Shown here in pieces: positions 1-10,502 of a DNA stretch of 64,000 nt. The position numbers and the translations under genes were made by a program. Origin of the DNA: Anniella stebbinsi (lineage: Eukaryota; Chordata; Lepidosauria; Squamata; Anniellidae); NCBI GenBank assembly GCA_029215795.1, contig JARDYH010000002.1, forward strand, positions 201,617,810 to 201,681,809, given 5' to 3'. Below the pieces are notes generated by a model. It saw only the letters and a program-made list of their open reading frames with translations. It was not told the origin of the DNA and made no database searches. Position 1 is the first letter of the stretch. Each line of letters starts with the position of its first letter.

Positions 1-639
1 CCCATATCTCAGAAAAGAGCAAAAGCACATTTCGTTTTGAGGGGTTTCAAGCTGTAGCTGCATTTGGCAATTTTATGAAAGCAAGTATCACTGCCTTCCC
101 TGAACACTCACCCATGCATACATACAGTGGAAAACTGAAATCAGCACTGGATGGATACTTTCCTTCATAGCCCATTTGGGGTAGAATTCAATATGTCTTC
201 AACAACCTCCACTACCTCACCCAACAAGGAGAAAGGGCAAGTCCCAATATTTCTCCCATTCTCAATTTGGAAGAAAAGCCCCTTGTGAGTGCGACTGGCA
301 AATAGCAGGATTGAGATTGAAACTGCAGTAAGGGAGGGTTAAAGCTCCACTACCTCCCATCAGGGTCCTGATCCACGCTGGGGTGGGGTCTGCTGTTTAC
401 TTTAATATATCTCTCCCTCTGTGCAAATGCTAATTGCACAAATGATGTCACATCTAGTTTGACCCTAAAACCACATAGGATAGAGAATGCCCTTCTAATA
501 GTGGGGTGGAGTGACAGTCTGTTTTTCTTCCGTGTAAAACACATTTTCTGTTTCCCATCTGACAAATCTGTACGCAAAGATCCAGGGGCACCCATGACTT
601 GTGAACTTGCCTAAGCTTTCTCTGACTCAAGCCGCTGTC
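1..639. other. No recognisable feature
   Basis: Moderately AT-rich single-copy-looking sequence. Open frames on the minus strand are short and show no family motif. No splice-flanked exon, repeat tail or terminal inverted repeat (TIR) could be recognised. Confidence 0.5.
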
Positions 640-795
640 ACACGCGCCGTTTGATGTACACCCACCTTGACTTTGCTCCACTTCTTCAGCACTGAACTCG
701 CATGACATGCTGTTCTCTCGCCCTAAGGTCGGGTTTTTAGTTTCTGTTTCGATATATCCCTGAACGGGCAAAGTCCGAAAGGCACAGGCAGGTCT
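640..795 (-). repeat. Unclassified interspersed repeat, copy 1 of 2
   Basis: Read on the minus strand, this segment matches 10503-10668 on the plus strand over about 160 bp. Both share the block TTCGGACTTTGCCCGTTCAG, then similar AGAAACTAAAAA, GAGAACAGCA and TGCATCAAAC/TACATCAAAC blocks. The match fades at both ends, so element boundaries are unknown. It has no LINE tail, LTR end or TIR that I can see. It could be an internal part of a longer retroelement. A 122-residue minus-strand frame crosses it but does not persist in the second copy. Confidence 0.6.
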
Positions 796-882
796 TGCAG
801 GTACCACAGCAGTACCACGCATGTGTAAATCAAAATGCTAGATTCGCATAGGAAATGGCGGGGGAACCCACAGAAGCAAACG

Positions 883-892
883 GGGGGGGGGG
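883..892. repeat. Poly-G tract
   Basis: Run of about ten G. Similar G or C tracts recur in the window (8081-8090, 9591-9601, 10290-10300, 29571-29584, 32882-32892, 34918-34928, 53000-53010). Confidence 0.8.
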
Positions 893-988
893 AGAATGTA
901 GGTGTGATAAAACTCTAAAGCTAAGCAAAGTGCCTTTCCATACACTCCCCAACCCAGAGCAAAGTACTGGTTACTATGGAATTCAAAG

Positions 989-1006
989 TCAAGTGGCCAC
1001 TTAGGA

Positions 1007-1051
<45 letters not shown>

Positions 1052-1394
1052 GAAATGCGTCACCCAGAAAAGAGGATAAAGGAGGACACCGATATGCATA
1101 ACATTTACAAATGCTGGATGAAAATGTAGGAATAATTATTATCGTTTAAATAGAAATACAGTGCATGTCACCATAGTGTGGAAGGCTGTGACCAGGTGCC
1201 CTCTGTGCCTTCCTGTTCAGTCAGCTGTCCAGGTGCTGTTGATGGGCAGCCTCAAGACTGAGTTCTTTGTCTTTATACTAGACTTGAACTGGACAGCCTT
1301 CAAATAGAGGATGCTTTCAAAAGAGAGGATGGTCCACAGGCATCCCTTCAAATAAAGGACTGTCCTCTGTAAAAGAGGACACATGGCCACCCTA
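989..1394. mobile_element. hAT-like non-autonomous element (GGTGGCCA family), copy 1
   Basis: The left end is a decayed form of TAGGGTGGCC and the right end is GGCCACCCTA. Flanks are ATTCAAAG (981-988) and ATTCAGAG (1395-1402), an 8-bp target duplication with one mismatch, as expected for the hAT superfamily. The second copy at 60593-60976 shares the inner segments (GAGGAAATGC near the left end, AGAGGAC near the right). A CA microsatellite lies inside near the left end. No transposase is present, so movement would have depended on an autonomous relative. Confidence 0.75.
1011..1049. repeat. (CA)n microsatellite
   Basis: About 19 uninterrupted CA units inside the hAT-like element that starts at 989. 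The other copy of that family lacks the expansion, so it arose after insertion. Confidence 0.95.
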
Positions 1395-1424
1395 ATTCAG
1401 AGGGCAAGAATCAACTAGATTTTA

Positions 1425-1975
1425 TTCGTTTGTTTATTTATTTGTACCATTTATATAAGAACATAAGAAGAGCCATGCTGGATCAGACTGGTGATCCATC
1501 TAGTCCAGCTCTCTGTTCACACATTGGCCAACCAGCTGTCGATCAGGGACCAACAAAGCAGGACATGGTGCAACAGCACCCTCCCAACCATGTTCCCCAG
1601 CAACTTAGGCCTACTGCCTCAGATACTGGAGGTAGCACATAGCCCTTAGGGCTAGTAGCCTTTGATAGCCTTCTCCTCCAAGAATGTATCCAAGCTCCTT
1701 TTAAAACCATCACAATTGGCGGCCATCACTACATCTTGTGGTAGTGAATTCCATAATTTAACTATGCACTCTGTAAAGAAGTACTTCCTTTGATCTGTCC
1801 TGAATCTCCCACCAATCAGCTTCATGGGATGACCCCGGGTTCTAGTATTATGGAAGAGGGAGAAAAATGTCTCCCTATCCATATTTTCCACGCCATGCAT
1901 AGTTTTGTACACCTCTACTATACCGCTAAATATAGTAAACTCCCTCAACTGTTCACAATATGCACAGGTATGACA
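1425..1975 (-). mobile_element. CR1/L3-type LINE, 5'-truncated 3' end
   Basis: On the minus strand it reads the end of a reverse-transcriptase ORF: a 98-residue frame at 1652-1948 containing 'TRGHPMKL', 'QRKYFFTECIV' and 'LWNSLPQDVV', typical of the C-terminus of CR1-group ORF2. The 3' UTR follows, with TGGACTAGATGGATCACCAG, TGATCCAGCATGG and the terminal TTCTTATGTTCTTAT. The 5' part is missing, as is usual for incomplete target-primed reverse transcription. It is a pseudogene fragment, not a host gene. Related fragments lie at 11070-11231/12030-12099, 23299-23580 and 41640-41895. Confidence 0.8.
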
Positions 1976-3219
1976 AGTTTAACTGCCCTCTAAAGGCTAC
2001 CGAAAAGCAGGTTGTCATATATATCCAACAAATGACTAATGTTGCGCTGTCTGACTTTCACCTGACGGGAGGTATTAATTGCTGTTGAATTCTGCCTGTT
2101 CATGCAAGTATACATCAGGCAGATCTTCTTGCAGAACTTATGTAATTGGTAAGGGAGAAAATACTCCAGTACTTCAGTGAGGTTAATAAGAAGCGTTCAT
2201 ATCAGCACATTTGATATGGCACAGAAAAAGCAGCCATTCTGCAAAGGGTTTTGTTAAGCACCAGATCTAAGAGCAGGCACAATTATTTTCTGTTGTTTCA
2301 CACATACAAATTGGTTGGTATATGTAGGGTCTAATCTGGGGAGACCCTGTATAAGTAGAAATTAGGATCCCTGATATGAGAGACGGTTGAATTTTGTACT
2401 TCTTTAATTATTGAATTTTAATTAATTAAATCAATGAATTAACATGAAAGGTGCCCACAGTCTTTGGCAATAAGAACAACAACAAAAATGAAAAGCAATC
2501 CAGTTTCCAAAGTAGAAACCCATTAATGACTCAGCCAAATCAGTACTGTTGACAGGTAAGCAACAGTGGTAAATGCAAATGTAGTACAGTAAAAGCAACC
2601 TATAATCCAATTGAGAAATTCGATAATGTACCTGTGAAATGAGTACAGTTAAAGGGCATGATACTAAACTCACCCCAACAGAAACTCGTCACTCTTTTAA
2701 ATGCCCTACTATTATGTAATTAATACGTAGGGGACAACCATAGGAATACCGCAAGACTGCACTTTTCATATTTTAAATTTGCCTTGCAACTCTGATGAAA
2801 ATGTTTCATAGCACAAGACTCAGACGGATAAAAAAACAGTCAGATGAGCACTGCTCATCTGATAAGAGACGATCCTGAGGAAAATCCGCCTAATATGTGG
2901 GAAGCAGAATTCTGACTCCTATTTAATGACTCAGAGCTCTTCTCCTCCTTGACGTTAGAACTGAACCTGCTTTTGTAGAAGGAAATGCCACAATCAGGCA
3001 GAAGATCATAAACTACTCTCCTGTTTTCTTCGGGCATGTGCTAACTCAAGAGTTCCCTGTTCCATGTATCTGCTTCCTGTTCCATGTATGGGAAATTTTG
3101 TGGAGAAACAAAACATTTCATCCTCCGTGTGAGGACGTAGCATCCTGCACAATTACCCATGCACAACTTATGGGTGCCACCCACATATTGCTATGAATCT
3201 CTTCATCTTCTGTTCAGTT
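1976..3219. other. No recognisable element; AT-rich
   Basis: No LINE tail, SINE box or TIR pair was found. The short frames have no motif. The only structure seen is a perfect 11-bp inverted repeat with a one-base centre at 2840-2862 (TCAGATGAGCA / TGCTCATCTGA), which may be chance. Confidence 0.4.
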
Positions 3220-3322
3220 GCAGTAAGGATGGACCAATCTTTCAATTTCGGTTTTTCATTTTTCCAATCTTAAGTTTGGTTCTTCCCAAATTTGGTGAAT
3301 TTATTTTTAAAAATTACAATTG

Positions 3323-3617
3323 TATTATTATTATTATTATTATTATTATTTACACTTATATACTGCCCCATAGCCGAAGCTCTCTGGGCGGTTTACAAAA
3401 ATTAAAAAGATTGAGCATTAAAAAGACAATATACAAAATTTAAAACCATAAACATAAAACAGCTATCATTAAAACACTTTAAAACATTTTAACTGTTAAG
3501 CCTGGCCATAACGTCAATCAAACCTCAACTTGAGCTGTTAAAATGCCTGGGAGAAAAGAAAAGTTTTGACCTGGCGCCGAAAAGATAACAGTGTTGGCGC
3601 CAGGTGGGCCTCATCGG
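3323..3617 (-). mobile_element. CR1/L2-type LINE 3' end with (TAA)n tail
   Basis: Minus-strand reading: 'DEAHLAPTLLSF..QVKTFLFSQAF'-like decayed coding end, an A/T-rich 3' UTR, the motif AACCGCCCAGAGAGCTTCGG, then a (TAA)n tail at 3324-3350. Nearly identical to 4807-5103 (minus) and to 14440-14671 (plus), so these are one subfamily. 5'-truncated and non-functional. Confidence 0.85.
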
Positions 3618-3825
3618 GGAGATCATTCCATAATGATACATAATTGTATGTATTCTTGCGTACATTTTTCCATGTTTTGGGTCCAAATCCCAAAGCGAAG
3701 CAAGGCAATTTGGATCAAATCATTCAAATCTGGATCAGGCCCAGATTGGTCCGAAGTTGTTTGGATCAATCTGAAGCATTTTGGATTGCTTTGAACCAAT
3801 CTGGATGATCAAGATGCCCTAATAG

Positions 3826-4352
3826 TGCTGGACAGACTCACCTGAGTCCTGTGTAGGCAGCTGCCCACTTCTCTATGTGAAACACTACTTTTACAGAGGG
3901 TGGGGGGCTCTGTATTTTCATAGATCTAATGTTGCGCACAATGGCAGCCATAAATGGCCCTTTACAGCCACCGTTGTTCACAACATTAGATCTATGAAAA
4001 TACAAAGTTCCCATCTTCCATAAAAATGGTGGCTTGCATGGAGGACTGGTGGCTGCCGGGAGTGACTGAACGAGTCTGATAAGTCCTGGCCACTTGCATG
4101 GCTGGCAAATGGGGGGAGAGTTTCACTCAGGTGCACATGACACCCCAATCAACCTTGCACTTGGTTTCCCAGCAGCTGCTCGGTGGGGAAAATGGAAAAT
4201 GGACATCCGAATGAGTTGGATGTCCAAGGCTTGATTTGGAACTGGATCCAAAGCAGGTTGTATCAGGTCCAAATCAGGCCAAGGCAAATCGCGGACGATT
4301 AGGAAGCTACAAATCAGCCTCCAAAGTGGGTTAGGGGGTCCATGCACAGCCC
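3826..4352. mobile_element. TAGNGCTG-type non-autonomous element, probable
   Basis: Begins TAGTGCTGGAC and ends GTCCATGCACAGCCCTA, imperfect TIRs like the elements at 44074-44506 and 58565-58877. It contains a perfect 23-bp inverted repeat (arms 3912-3934 and 3981-4003) around a 46-base loop. No clean 8-bp duplication abuts the ends, so the boundaries are less certain than for the other copies. Confidence 0.5.
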
Positions 4353-4806
4353 TACATTTTCCCTAATACATCATTGTACACAATTTTGCTTAACACAAAC
4401 ATTTTGCAAGCAATTTGCCCAATACAATGCATTTTGAACATCATTTTCATGAATATAAGCATTGTTGTATGTACATTTCCTTAGTATGCACATTTATGTA
4501 TGCATTTTTAACTGGAGAACTCCATTGCAAAATTCAGAGAAGTGAAGATTTCAGAGGAATTTGAAAGGATAACTGGGTTTTGGTTCTTGTATTGGTTAAA
4601 AAAATTTAAATGTCTCTCCCATCCCTAGCAGTGGGGGTCTGTGCATACTATTGATGGAAGTGGTTTGCAGGGTTCAAGACTCCTAAATCCATCCATTTGC
4701 ATGTGATCTAAGAAATCACTGACAGGAAATAAATCCAGGAATCTGTGGCTTCTGAATCCTGGGCCAATCTAATATAACATTGTGTACTTGAGGATAGATT
4801 GGTATG

Positions 4807-4839
<33 letters not shown>

Positions 4840-5103
4840 TACACTTATATACTGCCCCATAGCCGAAACTCTCTGGGCGGTTTACAAAAATTAAAAAGAT
4901 TGAGCATTAAAAAGACAATATACAAAATTTAAAACCATAAAACAGTTGTTATTAAAACACTTTAAAACATTTTAACTGTTAAGTCAGGCCACAGTGTCAA
5001 TCAAAACCTCAACTTGAGCTATTAAAATGCCTGGGAGAAAAGAAAAGTTTTGACCTGGCATCGAAAAGATAACATTATTGGCACCAGGCGGGCCTCATCG
5101 GGG
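4807..5103 (-). mobile_element. CR1/L2-type LINE 3' end with (TAA)n tail
   Basis: Same subfamily as 3323-3617 and aligned with it along its length: coding remnant, 3' UTR, AACCGCCCAGAGAGTTTCGG on the minus strand and a (TAA)n tail at 4807-4839. The two copies differ by scattered substitutions and a short deletion of ATAAAC near 4940. Confidence 0.85.
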
Positions 5104-5399
5104 AGTAGAAATAATGCAGTATTTTTCAGGTTCCTCTTTTATTTGTCTCTGCTGGCTTGAATATTACATTTTACAGTTTGTGGGATGGGACCTGACATGC
5201 CCCCTCTGAAAAAATCCTCTGTGGAGGATGATCTAGGGTTGCCTGAGCTGAACATCTCAGAGGAGTAGCCTGCTTCAAGGGAGATCAGGGGGATTCTAGA
5301 CTATCAGGAAAGACAGTGTTTAAATCGTTCAGAGAACCACCACCACCCTTTTGAATTGGAGGTGGAAGTCAAGCCACCACCTAGCATAAGGGAGCACAG

Positions 5400-5548
5400 A
5401 CACCAAACAAGAGATGGATTGACTCCATAAAGAAAGATATGGACATGAAGTTACAATATCTGAAAAGAGTGGCTTACAACAGATGCAACTGGAGGTCACT
5501 GATTCATAGGGTCTCCATAAGTCGAAGTCGACTTGAAGGCACGTGACT
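5400..5548 (+). mobile_element. Bov-B/RTE-type LINE 3' end
   Basis: Ends with the segment GATTCATAGGGTCTCCATAA followed by GTCGAAGTCGACTTGAAGGC, the 3' region I know from squamate Bov-B LINEs ('GGGTCGCCATGAGTCGAAG...GACGGCA'). Upstream AGATGGATTGACTCCATAAA also fits. Strongly 5'-truncated. An L2-like tail follows directly. Confidence 0.7.
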
Positions 5549-5730
5549 TACTTTTATGCTGTTAGTTTTATTGTCCCCTGTACCTGTTTGGTGCATTCCC
5601 CTCCCTTTCTTATTGTTTTATTGTGATTTTATCAGAATGTCAGCCTATGTGGCAGGGTGTTACTATTTTATTGTTTTACTATGTACAGCATCATGTCCAT
5701 TGATGGCGCTATAGAAATAAATAAATAATA
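5549..5730 (+). mobile_element. CR1/L2-type LINE 3' end, degenerate
   Basis: T-rich 3' UTR ending in TGTACAGCATCATGTCCATT, GATGGCGCTATAGAAATAAA and a short TAAA tail, the layout of a CR1/L2-class 3' end. Too short and diverged to assign a subfamily. Confidence 0.55.
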
Positions 5731-5800
5731 GTTTATTTCCCATAGAGAAAAAAGTGTATCTGCATGCAGCACTGCACACTGCCTGCCTGTTAGCTACCGA

Positions 5801-6234
5801 GCCATAGAAAAGTTTATGTTATTATCCTATAAAGCCCTAAACAACTTGGGACCAGCATACCTAGCAGGCCGCCTTCCCTTATATACACCCAGATGACAGT
5901 TATGATCTTCAGGGGAGGTCCTGCTGGCCATTCCGAAACAAACGGAATGTCGCCATGAAGGACCTCAGTGGTGGGCCTTCTCTGTAGCAGCACCCGCCCT
6001 CTGGGAAACCCTCCCTTGTGCAGTTCGGGAAGCAGAAAACATAATAGCTTTTAAATGCCTCCTAAAAACCTACCTCTTCACACAGGCTTTCCCTGGACTG
6101 TAATTTATCTGATTTTATACTGCACTCTAGTTTTTAACATTTTAAACTTATTGTATACTTATTGTATTTTTATGATTTCAATTGTTCACTGCCCCAAGAG
6201 CCTCAGCTATCAGGCAGTATAAAAATGTAATTAA

Positions 6235-6264
<30 letters not shown>
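5801..6264 (+). mobile_element. CR1/L2-type LINE 3' end with (TAAA)n tail
   Basis: Contains the decayed C-terminal coding region (AAGCCCTAAACAACTTGGGA; 'RWAFSVAAPALWETLP'-like frame), a T-rich 3' UTR, a degenerate CTGCCCCAAGAGCCTCAGCT motif and a (TAAA)n tail at 6232-6264. It differs from the AACCGCCCAGAGAGC subfamily and keeps more of the coding end. Not intact. Confidence 0.8.
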
Positions 6265-6265
<1 letters not shown>

Positions 6266-6281
6266 CTGCAAGACTAATGGT

Positions 6282-6370
6282 GCATTCCTGTGCATGTCTA
6301 CTTGGAACTAAGTCCCACAGAGTTCAGTTAGACTTACTCCTGGGTGAGTGAGTATATTATTTCAGCCTAA
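6282..6370. mobile_element. Short palindromic MITE (AATCCTATGCATG family), diverged
   Basis: Centre reads AAGTCCCACAGAGTTCAGTT then GACTTACTCCTGGGTGAG, with left end GTGCATTCCTGTGCATGTCT and right end TTTCAGCCTA. Other copies: 12612-12712 and 45523-45613; fragments at 8768-8842, 37690-37756 and 57058-57128. Confidence 0.6.
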
Positions 6371-7600
6371 ATCACCATACAGAAAGGCTTTGATTCAGGC
6401 ACGAGTAGAAATCATTTGTTCTGGAAAGGACAAACAAATGATTTGTTTTGATAAGATTGTTTTTTACATCATTGCTTAGATCATTTCTAGATGACAGTGT
6501 TTGAAAATGAATCAAAGTGGGAAAATACCAGTTCAGCCTGGTATAGAAATTGTGTCTATTTCTGTTGACCATCTGGCCAGATGGTGCAAAATAGTGGTTC
6601 CCTTGAAATCAGTGGATTTGCATCCGTTTTCACAACTGTTGTTCCGGCCTCTTTTAAATCCCTTACTTCTTTTTTTCTTTTTTGAGAATTGGAAGTGAGA
6701 TTGACGGGTGAAATGGCTTGGATATAATGACAGCCACAGCCTTCCCACTGGCAATCCTTGAATCTTTGCCAAAGAAACTAAAATCAACTCCAGCCAATCT
6801 CTTTTTCTTAGGTTTAAGGATAGGACAGATGGGTTCTGATGCAGGTCTGCCAACATTTGTTCCTGTGATATTCTTTGTGATATTCTTGCCCTAAGTAGTA
6901 AGAGAAGAAACTGAAGAAGCAAGGGAAGCCTATTTCTTAAAAAGGAGAAAAGGAACAAAATCCCCTTTTAGGTTTTGACTGACTATCATTTCTATTAAAT
7001 TCACAGTGGGTTCCTATCAGCATGTTTAATTTATTGTCCAAGCACTTTGGAGAGCCAACTGAGCATCCATTATGGTCAGTTACTTGCACTTGAAAAGCTG
7101 GATCTCCTTACCCAACATATCAATAATGTTGATACTGAGCTTAGTTGAAAAAATAAACTCTTGTTTTTCACCCAGAATGAAAGGGAAATTACATCCCATT
7201 AAGTGGCAGGAACATATATCAGCCTTATAAATAGGTGGTACTGGAAACATCTGGGATTTTGTTCGAGGATTTGCCTTCCATGAGAGAAGAGCTCCCAGAA
7301 TATCCCACCACCCAATTTTTGGTGTCCCCCCTCTCCACACATACCACAATTCTCCCCATTCCTGACTCTCTGCATATAATTTTCAGAGGGATATAGGAGC
7401 TGCTGTGGGAAAGCAGGGTAGGAAGGTCTACGTCCATCAGCAAAGGAGGTAAGTCTGGATCCAACCCATGAGGTGGTTTATTATGTATGCTGCTGCTTTT
7501 TAAGGCTTTGTAGATTTGTGACTCGGTCGTGGAATTCCATCTTGTTGGAGATCAGTTCTCAGATTTCACCAGCTCTTTGGGGATCATGCCATTATGTCTT
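6371..7600. other. No recognisable element
   Basis: Mixed-composition sequence without TIRs, LINE tails or SINE boxes that I can identify. A 141-residue minus-strand frame (6533-6958) begins in a homopolymer-rich segment and has no motif, so I do not call it a gene. Confidence 0.4.
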
Positions 7601-7605
7601 GATTC

Positions 7606-7905
7606 CATTTTGGAAAAGCTCTTGGAGGACCACATTCCAGTGGTGGATGAGGCTGAAGGCAAAAAGGATGAGATCAAAGGCAAACGGACAGGGGCAAAAC
7701 AACCAATAATCCAGTATATCTTTTCTTAAAGTGGTTATTACCAGTAACCAAGCATTAGTGGAGGCATTTCAACCTGTTAGAATGGGGGGGACTGCAGACG
7801 ATTGGTAGTTAGGGAAAAGAGGCATGGCATCTGGTGAACCCTGAACACCCAGATTAGGACCCTAGGTTAGCTGCATTTGGCCTCCAGGCCTACGGTTTTG
7901 CACCC
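7606..7905. mobile_element. GGGGTG-type non-autonomous element fragment
   Basis: Shares AAGCTCTTGG, CACATTCCAGTGGTGG and CAAAGGCAAACGG with 40656-40870. It also shares GTTATTACCAGTAACCAAGC and GAGGCATTTCAAC with 47580-47885, ending TTTTGCACCCCTAT. The left end is not defined. A better-delimited relative is 25149-25381. Confidence 0.55.
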
Positions 7906-8325
7906 CTATCAATCAGCTATCAGGATTTTGCTGCAGCAGGAACCACACCTGTGATACCTTTCAGTGGAAGTTTGGCCGAGTGTTCAAAATATAATCTGGA
8001 GTAGGAAGTGACAATAGTGCTATAGGAACATAAGCTCAAGGATCAGGTTTCTCCACCCTATTAAAAAAGTAAGGCCATGGGGGGGGGGGGTGTTTTTTTG
8101 TTTGCATCCCACCTTTCCACTTTTCAGTGCCTACGTCAGTGTGCAAATAATAAAATCAAACACACAATAAAGGATTCAACAGACAAATGCCACGTACCCA
8201 ATTATAAAATCTGAACTCAGCACCATCGTATTTACTTGGAAATATTTTCTGCTGAGTTAGATACAAGATCTGCCTTCTATGGATGGGAGGCTCCACTCAC
8301 GGAACATGTCTCCGCCCAGTTTTAG
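7906..8325. other. No recognisable element
   Basis: Contains a poly-G/poly-T junction at 8081-8099. Nothing else identified. Confidence 0.4.
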
Positions 8326-8639
8326 TAGGGTGACCATTTGAAAAGGAGGACAGAGCTCCTGTATCTTTAACAGTTGTATAGAAAGGGGAATTTCAGCAGG
8401 TGCCATTTGTATGCATGCAGCACCTGGTGAAATCCACTCTTCATCACAACAGTTAAAGCTGCAGGAGCCCTGCCCTCTTTTGTATCTGGTCATGATAGGC
8501 AGGGCTCCAGCCCTTTTGTGATGAAAAGGGAATTTCACCAGGTGCTGCATGTATACAAATGACACCTGCTGAAATTCCCTTTTCTATACAAACATTAAAG
8601 ATACAGGAGCCCTGTCCTCCTTTCCATATGGTCACCCTA
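8326..8639. mobile_element. hAT-like palindromic element (GACCATATG family), copy 1
   Basis: Starts TAGGGTGACCATTTGAAAAG and ends CATATGGTCACCCTA. The first half is itself a palindrome (inner end TGCCCTCTTTTGTATCTGGT), and the second half repeats it in reverse. This copy uses the GGGTGACC form of the TIR and CACCTGGTGAAAT in the core. No matching 8-bp flanks were found, so it is older or its flanks have decayed. No transposase. Confidence 0.8.
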
Positions 8640-8767
8640 GGGATCCCCCTCTTTCCCCCATTCAGCAGGGTCACCTGATCCTCTGTGTAGCATTTTTAGG
8701 GGGCTGGAGAGGCTGCCATAGGGTGGAGGGGGGTGAGGAACTCTACTTCTGCCAGCCCAGTTGTACA

Positions 8768-8842
8768 CACCTAAACTTGGGTCCAACCCCTTGTGTTCAA
8801 TGCAATTTACTTCCTTGTAAGTATGTTTAGGATTTCAGCATT
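8768..8842. mobile_element. Short palindromic MITE fragment (AATCCTATGCATG family)
   Basis: GTGTTCAATGCAATTTACTT then CCTTGTAAGTATGTTTAGGA resembles the right half of the 90-bp family at 45523-45613. Confidence 0.45.
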
Positions 8843-8887
8843 CAAGAAGCAGCAGAGGAAACAATAAAACATATAAAATCATTAAAG

Positions 8888-9207
8888 TAGGCTGACCATA
8901 TGAAAAGGAGGACAGGGCTCATGTAACTTTAACACTTGTAGAGAAAAGGGAATTTCAGCCAGTGTCATTTGTATGCAATTAGTTCCTGGTGATATTCCCT
9001 CTTCATCACAACAGTTAAAGGTGTAGGCACTATACTAGAGTGACCATATACAAAAGAAGGCTGGGCCCCTGCAACTTTAACAGTTGTGATGAGGAGGGAA
9101 TATCACCAGGAACTAATTGCATACAAATGACACTGGCTGAAATTCCCTTTTCTCTACAACTGTTAAAGTTACATGAGCCCTGGCCTGGATTTTATCTGGT
9201 CAGCCTA
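8888..9207. mobile_element. hAT-like palindromic element (GACCATATG family), copy 2
   Basis: 320 bp, TAGGCTGACCATATGAAAAG to GGTCAGCCTA, flanked by ATTAAAG on both sides (8881-8887 and 9208-9214; the repeat is 8 bp if the boundary base T is counted). Inner junction CTAGAGTGACCATATACAAA marks the mirrored sub-unit. The peptide-like frames here recur only because the DNA recurs. Confidence 0.9.
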
Positions 9208-9215
9208 ATTAAAGT

Positions 9216-9468
9216 CTCCTGAAAATAGAAGTCCCATAATAACATGAAGCCTAAAAGCTTATAAGAATATAAAAAGGGAGATAATACTGACTTCACTTAC
9301 AGTGTGGCTGTAAGAATTACAAACAGATAATCCACATGAAGCACTTCGAACACATGAAAGCACTATGCAACTGTTAAGCATTACTAAATACAAGTAGGAT
9401 GTGCAACAAAATGTTGCAGTGCAGATGCTCCTATCAGGATTCCAGCCAGCCATAACCTTTTCAAAGAT
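9216..9468. other. No recognisable element
   Basis: Short unique-looking stretch ending at the target duplication of the LTR at 9474. Confidence 0.4.
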
Positions 9469-9473
9469 ATCCC

Positions 9474-10384
9474 TGTGATGTTCAGCTGCTGGGAGAACTG
9501 TTTATATCAACCATTGTAAGTAGTTGTATATAAAAGGCCATAAAAGAAGGTAAATATGAGAACAGTTATGTTGTAACTAGGTAAGAATAAGGGGGGGGGG
9601 GGAGTTCATGTGTGAGTGCTGATTGGATGGTGGCGGGGGAGTGCCTGGATTGGCTGGCTGTGTGAGAGTGTCTGTGTATATATTGAGGGAGCTGACAAGA
9701 GCTGACAGTTAGTCAGTCAGTCAAGAGAAGTGAGTGAGTGAGTGAGTGAGTGAGTGAGTGAGTGAGTGAGGAGAGGGAGAGGGAGAGGGAGAGGGAGAGG
9801 GAGAGGGAGAGGGAGAGGGAGAGCTGACAGGAGAGGGAGAGGGAGAATAGATTAGAGATAGGAAGGACCAACGTGTTTTGTTATTTTGGGGGAACTAGTT
9901 TGTGGGAGAGAGTGAAGAGTAGTGTAGAGTGGGTAGAATAGGCAGGATAATTAGAATGTTAGAGTTTCTATTGTCAATGTTATAAGAAGAAAGTACTGAA
10001 ACCATAAAGCATTGTGCCTGTAACCAATGTGCCTGTAACCAATACGAGTCTATACCTGAGGAAACCATCATGCTTATTGACTTGCATATACTTCTGTTAA
10101 TAAATCTTGTTTATTTACAACTGGTGTGATCATTGGAATTGTACCTGAGTAAGGTACTGGTGGCAGCGGACATAAGAAGGGGGATTTGAGGGCTAGGGTG
10201 CTGGGCTGTGGAGCCGTGGGGTCTAGAAGAATAAAGACGGGACGGGAGCAGCAGCAGTAGCTCTAAATTCTCAAACACGTCATAAGCAGGGGGGGGGGGG
10301 TTGAAGTAAGCCCTGAGTGCGAGTGGTGTGGACAGCCCTGTTGTGTAGCCTGGTGAGTGTCACAGGTACAGGCAGGGCGTCACA
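9474..10384 (+). mobile_element. Solo LTR of an LTR retrotransposon, 911 bp
   Basis: Starts TGTGATG and ends CGTCACA (inverted termini), with a perfect 5-bp duplication ATCCC at 9469-9473 and 10385-10389. A TATA-like TGTATATATTG lies near 9673 and an AATAAA at 10099-10104, which favour the plus orientation. Inside are a (TGAG)n and a (GGGAGA)n array. No gag-pol follows, so it is a solo LTR left by LTR-LTR recombination. Oddly, TGGTGGCAGCGG (10158-10169) matches a tRNA-Leu-type primer-binding site although it lies inside the unit. A 5-bp duplication suits Ty3/gypsy-like or similar elements; the family is not assigned. Confidence 0.85.
9729..9823. repeat. (TGAG)n followed by (GGGAGA)n
   Basis: About ten TGAG units (9729-9770), then about eight GGGAGA units (9771-9823), with a further short GGGAGA run at 9831-9845. 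The whole lies inside the solo LTR. Confidence 0.95.
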
Positions 10385-10502
10385 ATCCCCTCTCCCTGTC
10401 TTTCTATGTCCTTTATCCCCCTCCGTTTCCTATGCGAGTCTAGTGTTTTGAATCGCACGTGGTCAGTATTGCTGCGATACCTCAGCTTGGCCTATTGAAC
10501 TT

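Larger units (their letters stand above)
3224..4627. mobile_element. Composite AT-rich GGGATGGAC element with insertions
   Basis: The left end TAAGGATGGACCAATC and right end TCCCATCCCTA resemble the termini of the AGGGATG family seen intact at 32141-32484 and 36868-37301. The typical inner 'GCATTTT/CCCTAATA' sequence is present at 4352-4520. Two insertions enlarge it: a minus-strand LINE 3' end (3323-3617) and a TAGNGCTG-type element (about 3826-4352). Without them it would be about 580 bp. No clear target duplication was found, so the outer boundaries are tentative. Confidence 0.4.
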
